Source: Azospirillum melinis (GTDB taxonomy: Bacteria; Pseudomonadota; Alphaproteobacteria; Azospirillales; Azospirillaceae). Taken from it: a DNA stretch of 64,000 bases. The notes below the pieces were generated by a model, which saw only the letters and a list, made by a program, of their open reading frames with translations, did no database searches and was not told where the DNA came from. Both the position numbers and the translations under genes were made by a program. Of the stretch, positions 49,044-57,572 are shown in pieces. Within the stretch, counting starts at the first letter, position 1. Each line of letters begins with the position of its first letter. The stretch lies in NCBI RefSeq assembly GCF_013340935.1, contig NZ_WHOS01000008.1, positions 62,001 through 126,000 on the forward strand, in the 5' to 3' direction.

Positions 49044-50072
49044 TCAGCTTTCGAAGTCGAGCTGGACCTTGATGGTGCTGGACGGGTCGGTCTCGATCAG
49101 CGAGAAGGCGCTCGCTGCGTCGGCGATGGGGAAGACCTGGGTGATCATCGCCGCCGGCTTCAGCTTGCCGCTCTCCAGCCACTCGATGACCTGCGGCAGC
49201 AGGCGGCGGTTCAGGCGCGAGCCGACCAGCGTCAGTTCCTTCTTCACGATCTCCTGCTGGCTGATGTTGCAGGGGGCGGGAGAGAAGCCGAGCAGGCCGA
49301 TGCGTGCCGCCGGGCTGGCGAGGCGGCAGGCCTCCTCCAGCAGGGCCGGCACGCCGGCGCCGTCGATCACTACCGTGGGGCCGAGCCCGTCATTCTCGTC
49401 GCGCACCGCATCGGGCACCGACACCCGCGAGGAGTTGAGGACGACATCGGCACCGAATTCCTTCGCCCGCTCCAGCCGCTTGTCGTCGAGGTCGGCGACG
49501 ATGCAGCGGGCGCCGTGCAGCTTGGCGACCTGCACCACCGTCAGCCCGACCGTGCCGGCGCCATAGACCAGCAGCGTGTCGTCGGCGCCGATGCCGGTGC
49601 GCGACAGCACGTTGGCGGCGATGGACAGCGGTTCCGCCAATGCTGCAATCGAGATCGGCAGGTCGGAGCGCACCTTCACCGCATTGCCGGCCGGCACGAC
49701 GACATGATTGCGGAAACCGCCGTCGCGGTGGACGCCGAACACCTCCAGATTGGCGCAGACATTGGTGCGCCCGGCCCGGCAGGCATAGCAGCGGCCACAG
49801 GACACAACCGGATCCACCACCACATGGTCGCCGACCGAGACGCTGGTCACGCCGTCGCCGACCGCCTCCACCGTGCCGGCGAACTCGTGGCCGATCACGC
49901 GGGGGTAGACCGCGAAGGGGTTGGAACCGTGGTAGATGTGCAGGTCCGACCCGCAGATGCCGGCACGCTGGACGCGCACCAGCACCTCGTCGGCCTTGAC
50001 CGGCCCGGCAGACGGGGTGTTCTCGGGACGGAGCGCCAGCACATGCGGCTTTTCAACGGTCAGGGCAACCAC
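49044..50072 (-). CDS. Zinc-dependent sugar-acid dehydrogenase (MDR family, LgoD/RspB-like)
   Basis: 342 residues. Zinc alcohol dehydrogenase family: catalytic zinc ligands in AGICGSDLH and GHEFAGTVEAVG, structural zinc cysteines in CGRCYACRAGRTNVC, and the NAD motif GAGTVGLTVV. Within the family it looks closest to L-galactonate 5-dehydrogenase and L-idonate-type enzymes. In this operon it may oxidise an aldonate to a keto acid (for example L-galactonate or L-gulonate to tagaturonate or fructuronate), feeding uxuB and uxuA. The exact substrate is inference. It is 39 bases downstream of uxuB. Confidence 0.88.
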   Translation of the reverse strand: MVALTVEKPHVLALRPENTPSAGPVKADEVLVRVQRAGICGSDLHIYHGSNPFAVYPRVIGHEFAGTVEAVGDGVTSVSVGDHVVVDPVVSCGRCYACRAGRTNVCANLEVFGVHRDGGFRNHVVVPAGNAVKVRSDLPISIAALAEPLSIAANVLSRTGIGADDTLLVYGAGTVGLTVVQVAKLHGARCIVADLDDKRLERAKEFGADVVLNSSRVSVPDAVRDENDGLGPTVVIDGAGVPALLEEACRLASPAARIGLLGFSPAPCNISQQEIVKKELTLVGSRLNRRLLPQVIEWLESGKLKPAAMITQVFPIADAASAFSLIETDPSSTIKVQLDFES

Positions 50073-50111
50073 GGGACTACTCCCTATTGAATGGGATGCG
50101 GTGAAACGGGC

Positions 50112-51626
50112 TCAGGCAGACGCCGCGACTACGGCGCGGGCGCCTTCGGCGAACAGGCGCTTGAGTGCGGCGGTCACCGGAGCGGTGAAGCGCGGGTCGC
50201 GCGGCAGATCCTCGCCGAATACGGCGGTCAGGCCGAACAGCGCCTCGGCCAGCCGGTCGGGATTGCCGGCGGTGGCGGTTGCGATCTCCGCCAGCTTGGC
50301 GGCCAGCGGATCGCGCACGTCGATGGGTTGGCCCTTCTCGTCGGTGCCGGCGACGTAGCGCATCCAAGCGGCCACGGCCAGGGCCAGCCGGTCGATGGGC
50401 AAGCCGGCAGCCAGCCGGTCGCGGATCGGGTTCAGCAGGCGCTGCGGCAGCTTCTGCGTGCCGTCCATGGCGATCTGCCAGGTGCGGTGGCGCAGTGCCG
50501 GATTGCGGAAGCGGGTGATCAGCGCGTCCTTGTACTGCTCCATATCCGCACCGGGCGGCATGTGCAGCGTCGGCCCCGTCTCCCGGTCCATCAGGTTGCG
50601 GACCAGCGTGGCGAAGGTGGGGTCGGCCATGGTGTCCGACACCGTCTCGTAGCCCGCCAGATAGCCGAGATAGGCGATGGTGGAGTGGCTGCCGTTCAGC
50701 AGCCGCAGCTTCATCGTCTCATAGGGATGGACGTCGGCGACCAGTTCCACCCCGACCGTCTCCCAGGCCGGGCGGCCGGCGGGGAAGCGGTCCTCGACCA
50801 CCCACTGGGTGAAGGGCTCGGTCACCACCGGCCAAGCATCCTGCACGCCGAGCGCCTGCGACACCCGCGCGCGGTCGGCCTCGGTGGTGGCGGGGACGAT
50901 GCGGTCGACCATGCTGTTGGGGCAGGCGACCGTCTCGGCCACCCAGGCGCCGAAGGCCGGGTCACGCAGTTCGGCGAAGCGGCGCAGGATGCGGGCGACG
51001 GTGTCGCCGTTGCCCGGCAGGTTGTCGCAGCTCAGCACGGTGAAGGGCGCCAGCCCGGCAGCGCGGCGGCGGGCCAGCGCCTCGGCCAGGAAGCCGATGG
51101 CGGTGCGCGGCTTGCCCGGTTCGTCCAGGTCGTGGCTGATGTCGGGATGGCTCTCGTTCAACGCACCGGTCGCCGGATCGTGGCAATAGCCCTTCTCGGT
51201 CACCGTCAGGGTGACGATGCGCACCGACGGGCGGCACATCCGCTCCAGCACCGCTTCCGGGTCCTCATGCGCGACCAGCAGGTCCAGCAGGCAGCCGATG
51301 ACCCGCAGCCGCTCCCCCTCCGCATCGCGCACCGCCACGGTGTAGAGCCCGTCCTGCGGTTCCAGCGCGTCGCGGGTGTCGGGGCTGCGCAGGCTCACAC
51401 CGGCGATGCCCCATGGCCCGAACTGCTGTTCCAGCAGGGCATCGGTGTATGCCGCCTGATGGGCGCGCTGGAAGGCACCGACGCCGAGATGGACGATCCC
51501 GATGTTGAGGTTCTTGCGGTCATAGCCGGGCCGGGCCACCGTCGCCGGCAGGGTGGACAGGCCGGAGGCGCCGAGGCGCCGCGACGGGGCGCCGGAAGGA
51601 GGGACGGTGGACGCGGACGATTGCAT
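50112..51626 (-). CDS. uxuB: Fructuronate reductase / mannitol dehydrogenase-family protein
   Basis: 504 residues, long-chain mannitol dehydrogenase family. The NAD-binding N-terminal part is IGIVHLGVGAFQRAHQAAYTDAL in outline, and the catalytic K-x5-N-x2-H motif appears in KLRLLNGSHSTIAYLG. With uxuA adjacent, D-fructuronate reduction to D-mannonate is the best reading; other polyol dehydrogenases share the fold. I use the ATG at 51626, with AAGGA ten bases upstream; an ATG at 51635 is almost as good. A motif copy at 51669-51680 lies just ahead of the start, so this is probably the first gene of the uxu operon. Confidence 0.92.
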   Translation of the reverse strand: MQSSASTVPPSGAPSRRLGASGLSTLPATVARPGYDRKNLNIGIVHLGVGAFQRAHQAAYTDALLEQQFGPWGIAGVSLRSPDTRDALEPQDGLYTVAVRDAEGERLRVIGCLLDLLVAHEDPEAVLERMCRPSVRIVTLTVTEKGYCHDPATGALNESHPDISHDLDEPGKPRTAIGFLAEALARRRAAGLAPFTVLSCDNLPGNGDTVARILRRFAELRDPAFGAWVAETVACPNSMVDRIVPATTEADRARVSQALGVQDAWPVVTEPFTQWVVEDRFPAGRPAWETVGVELVADVHPYETMKLRLLNGSHSTIAYLGYLAGYETVSDTMADPTFATLVRNLMDRETGPTLHMPPGADMEQYKDALITRFRNPALRHRTWQIAMDGTQKLPQRLLNPIRDRLAAGLPIDRLALAVAAWMRYVAGTDEKGQPIDVRDPLAAKLAEIATATAGNPDRLAEALFGLTAVFGEDLPRDPRFTAPVTAALKRLFAEGARAVVAASA

Positions 51627-51668
51627 GGAGAGCATTTCCTTCCAGGCGAGCGGTTGGCTCACATTCTT

Positions 51669-51680
51669 GTATGGTAGTAT
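51669..51680. promoter_or_regulatory. GTATGGTAGTAT motif, copy 1 (upstream of uxuB)
   Basis: A 12-base word found four times in the window, each time next to genes of the uronate block. Here it lies 43 bases before the uxuB start codon. The surrounding sequence has CTTG at 51666 and CAAG at 51683-51686 as a weak outer inverted repeat. Confidence 0.65.
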
Positions 51681-51785
51681 GTCAAGAAGTGCGGAGAAGG
51701 GCAACCCGGATTGTCACCCTGGCGAACCATATAGTCCTGCTACTGCCGTCCGTGCATGCGGCCGGCTTCGGAAATGCCGTGCCAA

Positions 51786-52544
51786 TCAGCGCAGGGCGGC
51801 AACCCGCGACCGGCCGCTGCTTCTGGAGGTCGTCCTGGGCGCCGGCTGAGTTCCGGCCTCATCAAGGGTGAACAGGTCGGGGAACTTGCCTTCCAGTTCG
51901 GGCAGCGAGGTCAGGATCTCGCGCAGATGCAGCCCCATAGCCGCCTCCGCCTTGACCGGGTCGCGGTCGACAATCGCCTCCAGCACCGCCTGATGCTGAG
52001 AGATCAGCCGGCGGATCGGCGTGGCGTAGGGAACGCTGAGATAGCGGACGCGGTCCATCTGCGCCTTCGTCTCCTCGACGATGCGCCAGGCATAGTCGCA
52101 CTCCGCCCCGATGGCGATGGCGCGGTGGAAGGCTTCATCCAGTTCCAGGAAGCGCACCGGCACCGGTTCGTCGGCGATGTCCCACTGGGCCTTCAAAAGG
52201 TCGCGCAGTTCGGCGATGCCGGCCGCCGTGATGGTCTCACAGGCCTTGCGCACCACGGCGGTTTCCACCGCCTCGCGCACGAAGCGGGCGTCGAGCACCT
52301 GCTTGACCGAGATCTTGACGACGAAGCTGCCGCGCTGCGGCCGGATGGTCAGCAGGCCGGCTTCGCTCAGCTTGATGAAGGCCTCGCGCACCGGCTGGCG
52401 GCTGACGCCGAGCTGGTCGGCGATCTCCTGCTCCGACAGGGCCTGGCCGGGGCGGAACTGCATCGTCACGATGGCTTGGCGCAGCACCCGGTACACGCGC
52501 CGCGCGATCGGCTCGCCGGATTCCACGTCGATCTTGTTCAGCAT
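51786..52544 (-). CDS. GntR/FCD-family regulator of the uronate genes
   Basis: 252 residues: an N-terminal winged helix (IARRVYRVLRQAIVTMQFRPGQALSEQEIADQLGVSRQPVREAFIKL in outline) and a C-terminal FCD ligand domain (FLELDEAFHRAIA, ISQHQAVLEAIVDRD, HLREIL). The FCD subgroup includes ExuR, UxuR and other sugar-acid repressors. It sits between uxuB and the ABC importer on the same strand and has the shared motif upstream of itself, uxuB and the importer. It is therefore the best candidate for the protein that binds that motif. The ATG at 52544 (MLNKIDV) lacks a strong ribosome binding site. Confidence 0.88.
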   Translation of the reverse strand: MLNKIDVESGEPIARRVYRVLRQAIVTMQFRPGQALSEQEIADQLGVSRQPVREAFIKLSEAGLLTIRPQRGSFVVKISVKQVLDARFVREAVETAVVRKACETITAAGIAELRDLLKAQWDIADEPVPVRFLELDEAFHRAIAIGAECDYAWRIVEETKAQMDRVRYLSVPYATPIRRLISQHQAVLEAIVDRDPVKAEAAMGLHLREILTSLPELEGKFPDLFTLDEAGTQPAPRTTSRSSGRSRVAALR

Positions 52545-52612
52545 CGGCACGTCATGGTTTATGGCGCCTCGAAACCTGCCCAAAGGGCCGGAGCGAAAAC
52601 TGGTCTATCAGG

Positions 52613-52624
52613 ATACTACCATAC
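52613..52624. promoter_or_regulatory. GTATGGTAGTAT motif, copy 2 (upstream of the GntR regulator)
   Basis: Reads ATACTACCATAC on the plus strand, the exact reverse complement of copy 1. It is 69 bases upstream of the regulator start, consistent with autoregulation. Confidence 0.65.
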
Positions 52625-52764
52625 CAAGCGGTCGACAAGAGTATTTCCCGCCGACACTGCTTGGTGCGGTGCGGATTTCTCAACGAAAGCTCGTTCGGAT
52701 CAAAAAGACCTCCTCAGAGTTCCAAAAACAAACTGCCGGGCTGTTTAGGCGGAAATTACGGGAA

Positions 52765-52808
52765 CCCCGTTCAGGATCACGATGTTGGCATCGCAGCCTT
52801 GAACGGGG
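52765..52808 (-). terminator. Nested hairpin after the ABC importer operon
   Basis: CCCCGTTCA at 52765 pairs with TGAACGGGG at 52800-52808, and an inner CGATG-TTGG-CATCG stem sits in the loop. It is about 20 bases past the end of the last importer gene on the minus strand. There is no clear T run, so it may be a terminator or a transcript-stabilising structure. Confidence 0.5.
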
Positions 52809-52826
52809 CAGGCATGGACAGCGGAA

Positions 52827-53660
52827 TTATGCCGCCGGACGCTTGCCGCGGCCGACGATCTGGGTCGGATTGACGAAGCGCAGGGCGACGATCAGCCAGA
52901 CCAGCGTGGTCACCATATAGATGACCGCCATGGCGTCGATCGACTGCACCGCCCGGACGCCGGAGGCGAACACAGCGTAGTAGAGCGCCACCACCAGGGT
53001 CTGGCTGCCGGGTCCGGAGACCAGGAAGGTCAGCTCGAACATGCCGATGGTGCGGACCAGCACCAGCAGCAGCGCCGCCAGCACACCCGGCATCAGCATC
53101 GGCACCAGCACATGGACGAACATCTGGAAGATGTTGGCGCCGAAGACGCGTGCCGCCGCCTCGGTCCGAGGATCGATCTGCTCGATGAAGGGGATCATCA
53201 CCAGCACCACGAAGGGCACGGTGGGCACCAGATTGGCCAGGATGACGCCGGTCAACGTACCGCCCAGCCCCGCCTTGTAGAGCACCGTTGCCAGCGGGAT
53301 GCCGTAGGTGATCGGCGGAACCAGCAGGGGCAGCAGCAGCAACAGCATAACCGCCCGCTTGGCCGGAAACTCGCGCCGCGCCAGCGCATAGGCGGCCGGG
53401 ACGCCGAGCAGGCCGGACAGCAGGACCACCGCCCCGACCGCCTGGAAGGTGACCCACAACACGTCGCCCAACTGGAACTCGTCCCAGGCGGCGAAGTACC
53501 AGCGGGTGGTGAAGCCCGCCGGCAGCCAGGTGCCGAGCCACCGCGTCGCCACCGACGAGGTCACCACCGAGGCGATCAGCCCCAACAGATTGATCAGAAA
53601 CAGCCCGATCACCGCCCAGACGGCGAAGACCCACAGGCGGGACATGATGGATTTCTGCAT
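52827..53660 (-). CDS. ABC importer permease 2 (PotC/ThiP-type)
   Basis: 277 residues, six predicted transmembrane helices. The binding-protein-dependent transport signature with the EAA loop region is visible as EAAARVFGANIFQMFVHVLVPMLMPGVLAALLLVLV in outline. It belongs with the spermidine/putrescine, iron and phosphonate-type importers. It is the last gene of the four-gene importer operon, 12 bases after permease 1. The ATG at 53660 follows GAGGAGAGG. Confidence 0.92.
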   Translation of the reverse strand: MQKSIMSRLWVFAVWAVIGLFLINLLGLIASVVTSSVATRWLGTWLPAGFTTRWYFAAWDEFQLGDVLWVTFQAVGAVVLLSGLLGVPAAYALARREFPAKRAVMLLLLLPLLVPPITYGIPLATVLYKAGLGGTLTGVILANLVPTVPFVVLVMIPFIEQIDPRTEAAARVFGANIFQMFVHVLVPMLMPGVLAALLLVLVRTIGMFELTFLVSGPGSQTLVVALYYAVFASGVRAVQSIDAMAVIYMVTTLVWLIVALRFVNPTQIVGRGKRPAA

Positions 53661-53672
53661 TGCCGCCTCTCC

Positions 53673-54575
53673 TCAGCCTTTGGCGCCCGCGGCGGGGCCG
53701 CGGTAGAACAGCGAGCGGCAGCCGAGAACCGCAACGACCACCAGCAATTGGACCGCCCCCATGATCATCGCGATGGCCGAGGCCATGGAGTAGTCGTACT
53801 CCTCGAACGCGGCCTGATAGGCGGCGATGGAGATGACGCGCGTGGCGCCGGCCGGATCGCCGACTAGCACCGCCGACGGCAGCACCGAATAGGCCTGGAC
53901 GAAGGACAGGCAGAAGGTGATGGCGAGGCCGGGGATCAGCAGCGGCAGGAAGACCTCGCGGAAGCGGGCGGCCGGGCCGGCGCCCAGCGTCGCCGCCGCA
54001 TTCTCCAGCGACGGGTCAATGCCGGTGACGTAGGACAGCGTCAGCAGGAAGGTGAAGGGGAAGCCGGTCAGCACCAGCGAGATGAAGACGCCCCAATAGC
54101 CGTTCAGCACGGAGATCGGGGTGGACAGCAGCCCAACCGCCATCAGGGCGCGGTTGAACCAGCCCTGCGGCCCGAAATAGAACAGCATGCCTTCGGCCAC
54201 CAGAACGGTGCCGAGCGTGATCGGCAGCACCAGCAGGGTGGTCAGCAGACGCTGTCGCCGCATCAGCCGCACGCGGAAGGCGATGGGGATGGCGATCAGC
54301 AAATTCAGCAGCGTGACCGGGAAAGCCAGACGCAGCGTCTTGAAGATGGTGCCGTAAAGGAAGGGATCGCTGAAGAACCGGGCGTAATTGCCGAACAGCG
54401 ATCCGTCCTTCGGCTCGAAGGACAGCATCAGCCCGTAGAGGAACGGGTAGATGAACAGCCCCAGGATCAGCGCCACGCAGGGCAGCACCAGCAGGGTCGC
54501 CCCGTCGATGCCGCGGGCGGCCAGCCGCTGGCGCAGGGTCGGCCCCTCGGCGCGGCCTTCCAGGACGGCGCTCAT
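53673..54575 (-). CDS. ABC importer permease 1 (PotB-type)
   Basis: 300 residues, six predicted transmembrane helices. The EAA-type loop is SLENAAATLGAGPAARFREVFLPLLIPGLAITF in outline. It should form the membrane channel together with permease 2. Its start overlaps the end of the ATPase gene by four bases. Confidence 0.92.
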   Translation of the reverse strand: MSAVLEGRAEGPTLRQRLAARGIDGATLLVLPCVALILGLFIYPFLYGLMLSFEPKDGSLFGNYARFFSDPFLYGTIFKTLRLAFPVTLLNLLIAIPIAFRVRLMRRQRLLTTLLVLPITLGTVLVAEGMLFYFGPQGWFNRALMAVGLLSTPISVLNGYWGVFISLVLTGFPFTFLLTLSYVTGIDPSLENAAATLGAGPAARFREVFLPLLIPGLAITFCLSFVQAYSVLPSAVLVGDPAGATRVISIAAYQAAFEEYDYSMASAIAMIMGAVQLLVVVAVLGCRSLFYRGPAAGAKG

Positions 54576-55639
54576 CGCGCGTCTCCGAACACCAGCACGC
54601 GGCCGGCATCGGCGCCGAGCCGGACGGCGGCGCCCCGCTGTAACGGATAGGGGGAGGCGAAATGCAGCTCGGTGCCCGACGCGGTGACACCGACGCCGTG
54701 GAAGCCGCGTCCGCGATACTCAACCGCCTCCACCCGCACCGGGATGCCGCTGTCGGTGCCGGTCGGCTCCAGATCGTCGGGGCGGATCGCGGCGACGGCC
54801 GCCTTGCCCGCGGAAGCGGCACGCATCCGGCCGCGGATCACTGTGCCTTCGATGTTCAGCAGGGCGTCCTCGCCCTCCATCCCGACCAGTTCGCCGTTGA
54901 CGCGGTTGCGGAAGCCCATGAAGTCGGCGACGTCGAGATGGGCGGGCAGGGCGTAAAGCTCCGCCGGGGTGCCGACCTGCCGGATGGCGCCGTCGCGCAG
55001 GACGACGATGCGGTCGGCCAGCGACAGAGCCTCTTCCTGGTCGTGGGTGACGTAGATGGTGGTGGAGCCGAGAGACTGGTGGATGCGGCGGATTTCCTGG
55101 CGCATCTCCAGCCGCAGCTTGGCGTCCAGGTTGGACAGCGGTTCGTCCATCAGCACCAGCGGCGGCTCGACCACGATGGCGCGGGCGATGGCGACGCGCT
55201 GCTGCTGGCCGCCCGACAACTGGCCCGGCAGCTTCTCCGCCTGCGATTCCAGCCGCACCGCCGCCAGGGCGGCGTCGACCCGCTTCTCCAGTTCCGGCTT
55301 CGGCACGCCGCGCATGCGCAGGCCGAAACCGATGTTCTTGCGCACGGTCATGTGCGGGAACAGGGCGTAATTCTGGAAGACCATGCCGAAGCCGCGTTCT
55401 TCCGGCCGCAGCACGTCGACCCGCCGGTCGTCCAGCATGATGCGACCGCCGCTGACCGGCAGCAGGCCGGCGATGCAGTTCAGCGCTGTTGTCTTGCCGC
55501 ATCCCGACGGGCCGAGCAGGGCGATGAACTCGCCCCGCTCGATGGTGAGGTCCAGCCCTTTCAGCGCCGTGAAGGCGTCGAACTCCCGCCTCACTCCCTG
55601 AAGGTGCAGTTGCTTGAAGGTGGTGGCTCCGACGGTCAT
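54572..55639 (-). CDS. ABC importer ATP-binding protein (PotA/FbpC-like)
   Basis: 355 residues. Walker A GPSGCGKTT, Q-loop FQNYALFPHMTV, signature LSGGQQQRVAIARA and Walker B VLMDEPLSNLDAKL are all intact. A C-terminal TOBE domain follows (MGFRNRVNGELVG, AIRPDDLEP), as in PotA-type ATPases. It powers the two permeases downstream. Preceding hairpins separate it from the binding protein gene and may lower its expression relative to that gene. Confidence 0.95.
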   Translation of the reverse strand: MTVGATTFKQLHLQGVRREFDAFTALKGLDLTIERGEFIALLGPSGCGKTTALNCIAGLLPVSGGRIMLDDRRVDVLRPEERGFGMVFQNYALFPHMTVRKNIGFGLRMRGVPKPELEKRVDAALAAVRLESQAEKLPGQLSGGQQQRVAIARAIVVEPPLVLMDEPLSNLDAKLRLEMRQEIRRIHQSLGSTTIYVTHDQEEALSLADRIVVLRDGAIRQVGTPAELYALPAHLDVADFMGFRNRVNGELVGMEGEDALLNIEGTVIRGRMRAASAGKAAVAAIRPDDLEPTGTDSGIPVRVEAVEYRGRGFHGVGVTASGTELHFASPYPLQRGAAVRLGADAGRVLVFGDAR

Positions 55640-55687
55640 TCCGGGGTCCTGTGGCTGGATGGGGCGCTGTCTTCGGAGGGCCCCGTC

Positions 55688-55715
55688 GCCCGGTGCCGGG
55701 CGGAGGGACCCTCCG
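55688..55715 (-). promoter_or_regulatory. Adjoining hairpins between binding-protein and ATPase genes
   Basis: Two adjoining inverted repeats: GCCCGG-TG-CCGGGC at 55688-55701 and CGGAGGG-A-CCCTCCG at 55701-55715. In ABC operons such intercistronic structures often stabilise the upstream binding-protein message or attenuate the downstream genes; that role here is inference. Confidence 0.5.
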
Positions 55716-55751
55716 TTTCACGTCGTCGGCGGGTGCGCGGTCACTTGCCCG

Positions 55752-56942
55752 TCACTTGCCCTTGCGCGCGCCGATCTCCTCGTCCCAGCGGCGGAAGGCC
55801 TGTACCAGCTTGTCGGCGGCGAGCGGCAGTTCGATGGGGTGGTCGGCGATCAGCTTGTCGTAAGTCGGGCGGCCGAACTCGGCGATGGCGTCCTGGCTCT
55901 CCTTCGGCGCCATGGCGAGCGTCACGCCCTTCACCGCCGGGCCCGGATAGAAATAGCCCTCGTCATAGGTGTAGGCCTGCTGCGCCGGGGTCAGCAGATG
56001 GTTCATCAGGTCCAGGAGGACGGCGAGCTTTTCCGCCGACACGCCCTTGGGGATGCACATGTAATGGGCGTCGGCGACCCAGCGGAAATTCTCCACCGCG
56101 AAGACCTCGGCCGACTTCGGCACAACGCCGAGCACACGCGGATTGATGTCCCAGCCGGTGGTCGACACGATGATGTCGAGCGACCCTTCGCCCAGCGCCT
56201 TCATGGTCGGCGTGGTGCCGCCCGGATAGGCCTCGATGGTTTCGCCCAGTTCGCGCAGGTAAGCCCAGGTCTTTTCCCAGCCATTGACCGGGTCCTTGGG
56301 ATCCTTGTCGCCCAGGATGTAGGGCAGCCCCATCAGGAAGGTGCGGCCGGGACCGGAGTTGGCCGGGCGGGCATAGGCGAAGCGCTTCGGATTGGCCTTC
56401 GCCCAGGCCAGCAGCTCCGCCGCCGTCTTCGGCACCTGCTTCACCCGTTCCGGCGCATATTCGAACAGCGGTCCGGAAGGGTAGTAGGTGACGACCACGC
56501 CCTGGCCTTCGGCGAGACCCTGCATGCGGGCGGCCGGCTCCAGATAGATGTCGGACAGTTTCGGCAGGTCGCCGGCGCGGTCCGGCAGCAGATTGACCCA
56601 CAGTTTCTGGTCGATGCCGGCGGACAGCACGTCGGTGCCGGTCAGCACCAGATCGATGTCGACCCGGTTGGCGTCCTGTTGCGCCTTCAGCTTGCCGGGG
56701 AGTTCCGGCGCCGGCGCCTTGGAGAAGACGATGCGCGAAGCCCAGTCGGGCTTGGCCTTGCGGTAATTCTCGATGGCCTTCTGGGTCAGCGCCAGATTGC
56801 CGGCGACGTCCACCACATTCAGCGTGACCGGGCTCGCCGGCTTCGGCAGGGCCGCGAACACCGGCCGGCCGGTCGCCAGAAGCCCGGCGGTCCCGGCGGA
56901 CGCCGCGAGGAAGCCGCGTCGTGAAATCCCGTGGTCAATCAT
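55752..56942 (-). CDS. ABC importer solute-binding protein (family 1/PotD-like)
   Basis: 396 residues. The N-terminus is a twin-arginine signal (ISRRGFLAASAGTAGLLATG). The mature part has the extracellular solute-binding pattern of PotD/FbpA-like proteins (VDIDLVLTGTDVLSAGIDQKLWVNLLP in outline, GVVVTYYPSGPLFEY, HYMCIPKGVSAEKLAVLLDLMNHLL). It is the first gene of the importer operon. The ligand is unknown; two copies of the uronate-block motif upstream suggest a sugar acid or oligouronide rather than a polyamine or metal. The ATG at 56942 follows GGAGGAAACCT. Confidence 0.9.
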   Translation of the reverse strand: MIDHGISRRGFLAASAGTAGLLATGRPVFAALPKPASPVTLNVVDVAGNLALTQKAIENYRKAKPDWASRIVFSKAPAPELPGKLKAQQDANRVDIDLVLTGTDVLSAGIDQKLWVNLLPDRAGDLPKLSDIYLEPAARMQGLAEGQGVVVTYYPSGPLFEYAPERVKQVPKTAAELLAWAKANPKRFAYARPANSGPGRTFLMGLPYILGDKDPKDPVNGWEKTWAYLRELGETIEAYPGGTTPTMKALGEGSLDIIVSTTGWDINPRVLGVVPKSAEVFAVENFRWVADAHYMCIPKGVSAEKLAVLLDLMNHLLTPAQQAYTYDEGYFYPGPAVKGVTLAMAPKESQDAIAEFGRPTYDKLIADHPIELPLAADKLVQAFRRWDEEIGARKGK

Positions 56943-57101
56943 AGGTTTCCTCCCGTTTCTACGCATTTTTCAAATTGCGGTGGTTCGAGCTGCGGCGGAC
57001 ATACTGAAGCGGCCGGGAAGCCATGGCGGTTTGCCTGACAGGACCGGTCGGAGAGCAGGGTCGCGGAAGATACGGATAATTTGTTCCTAGGCCGAATGCT
57101 A

Positions 57102-57113
57102 GTATGGTAGTCC
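57102..57113. promoter_or_regulatory. GTATGGTAGTAT motif, copy 3 (upstream of ABC importer)
   Basis: GTATGGTAGTCC, ten of twelve bases identical to copies 1 and 2. It lies 160 bases before the binding-protein start and 33 bases (about three helical turns) from copy 4. Confidence 0.55.
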
Positions 57114-57134
57114 CGGCTCCGCAAGCGGAAACTC

Positions 57135-57146
57135 GTATGGTAGTAG
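57135..57146. promoter_or_regulatory. GTATGGTAGTAT motif, copy 4 (upstream of ABC importer)
   Basis: GTATGGTAGTAG, eleven of twelve bases identical to copies 1 and 2. Same orientation as copy 3, 33 bases away, which would place two bound proteins on one face of the helix. Confidence 0.6.
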
Positions 57147-57572
57147 CTCGTCGTGTCGGGTTATGGCGGGGGAGAGCGCAAGTCCTGTCCGATGGCCGTT
57201 GAGTGTCGCTGTCTGCTGCAACGGCCCGTCGTCACAATGTCAAGCTGTGGAAGCGATTGCGCATCGGCGTATGAGCGCTCCAAATTCATCTGCCGGTGTG
57301 CTATGGCTTGATATCGGCCGAGTCTCTGTATCGCTTCAATGGCAATGTATAAATCCCAAAATGTTTACCGATGGAGCTTTATAGCAAATACAGAGTCTTC
57401 TCTTTGATAAACCTGTCGAAATACGAATAAAATGAAAGAAAAATTGAGATATAGATTTCCGATTTTCCAAAATCTAGACGATTATCCATGCTGCGATAGG
57501 GCTCGTATCTTTCCGTGCGCTCCCCATTCCATTGGTAGCGCAGATCGGATCTTGATGGTTTGGATGGTATGA

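Larger units (their letters stand above)
56943..57572. other. Control region and composition boundary before the island
   Basis: 630 bases without a convincing gene. The first third holds the importer promoter and two motif copies (57102-57113 and 57135-57146). From about 57300 the sequence turns clearly AT-rich, with A/T runs near 57410-57470, and this continues into the glycosyltransferase-like gene at 57573. A 73-codon plus-strand frame at 57163-57384 is not supported by a ribosome binding site or recognisable product. Confidence 0.6.

Noticed and set aside
57163..57384. A 73-codon plus-strand frame in the region before the island
   Set aside because: No ribosome binding site or recognisable product; it lies in a promoter region beside two operator-like motifs.
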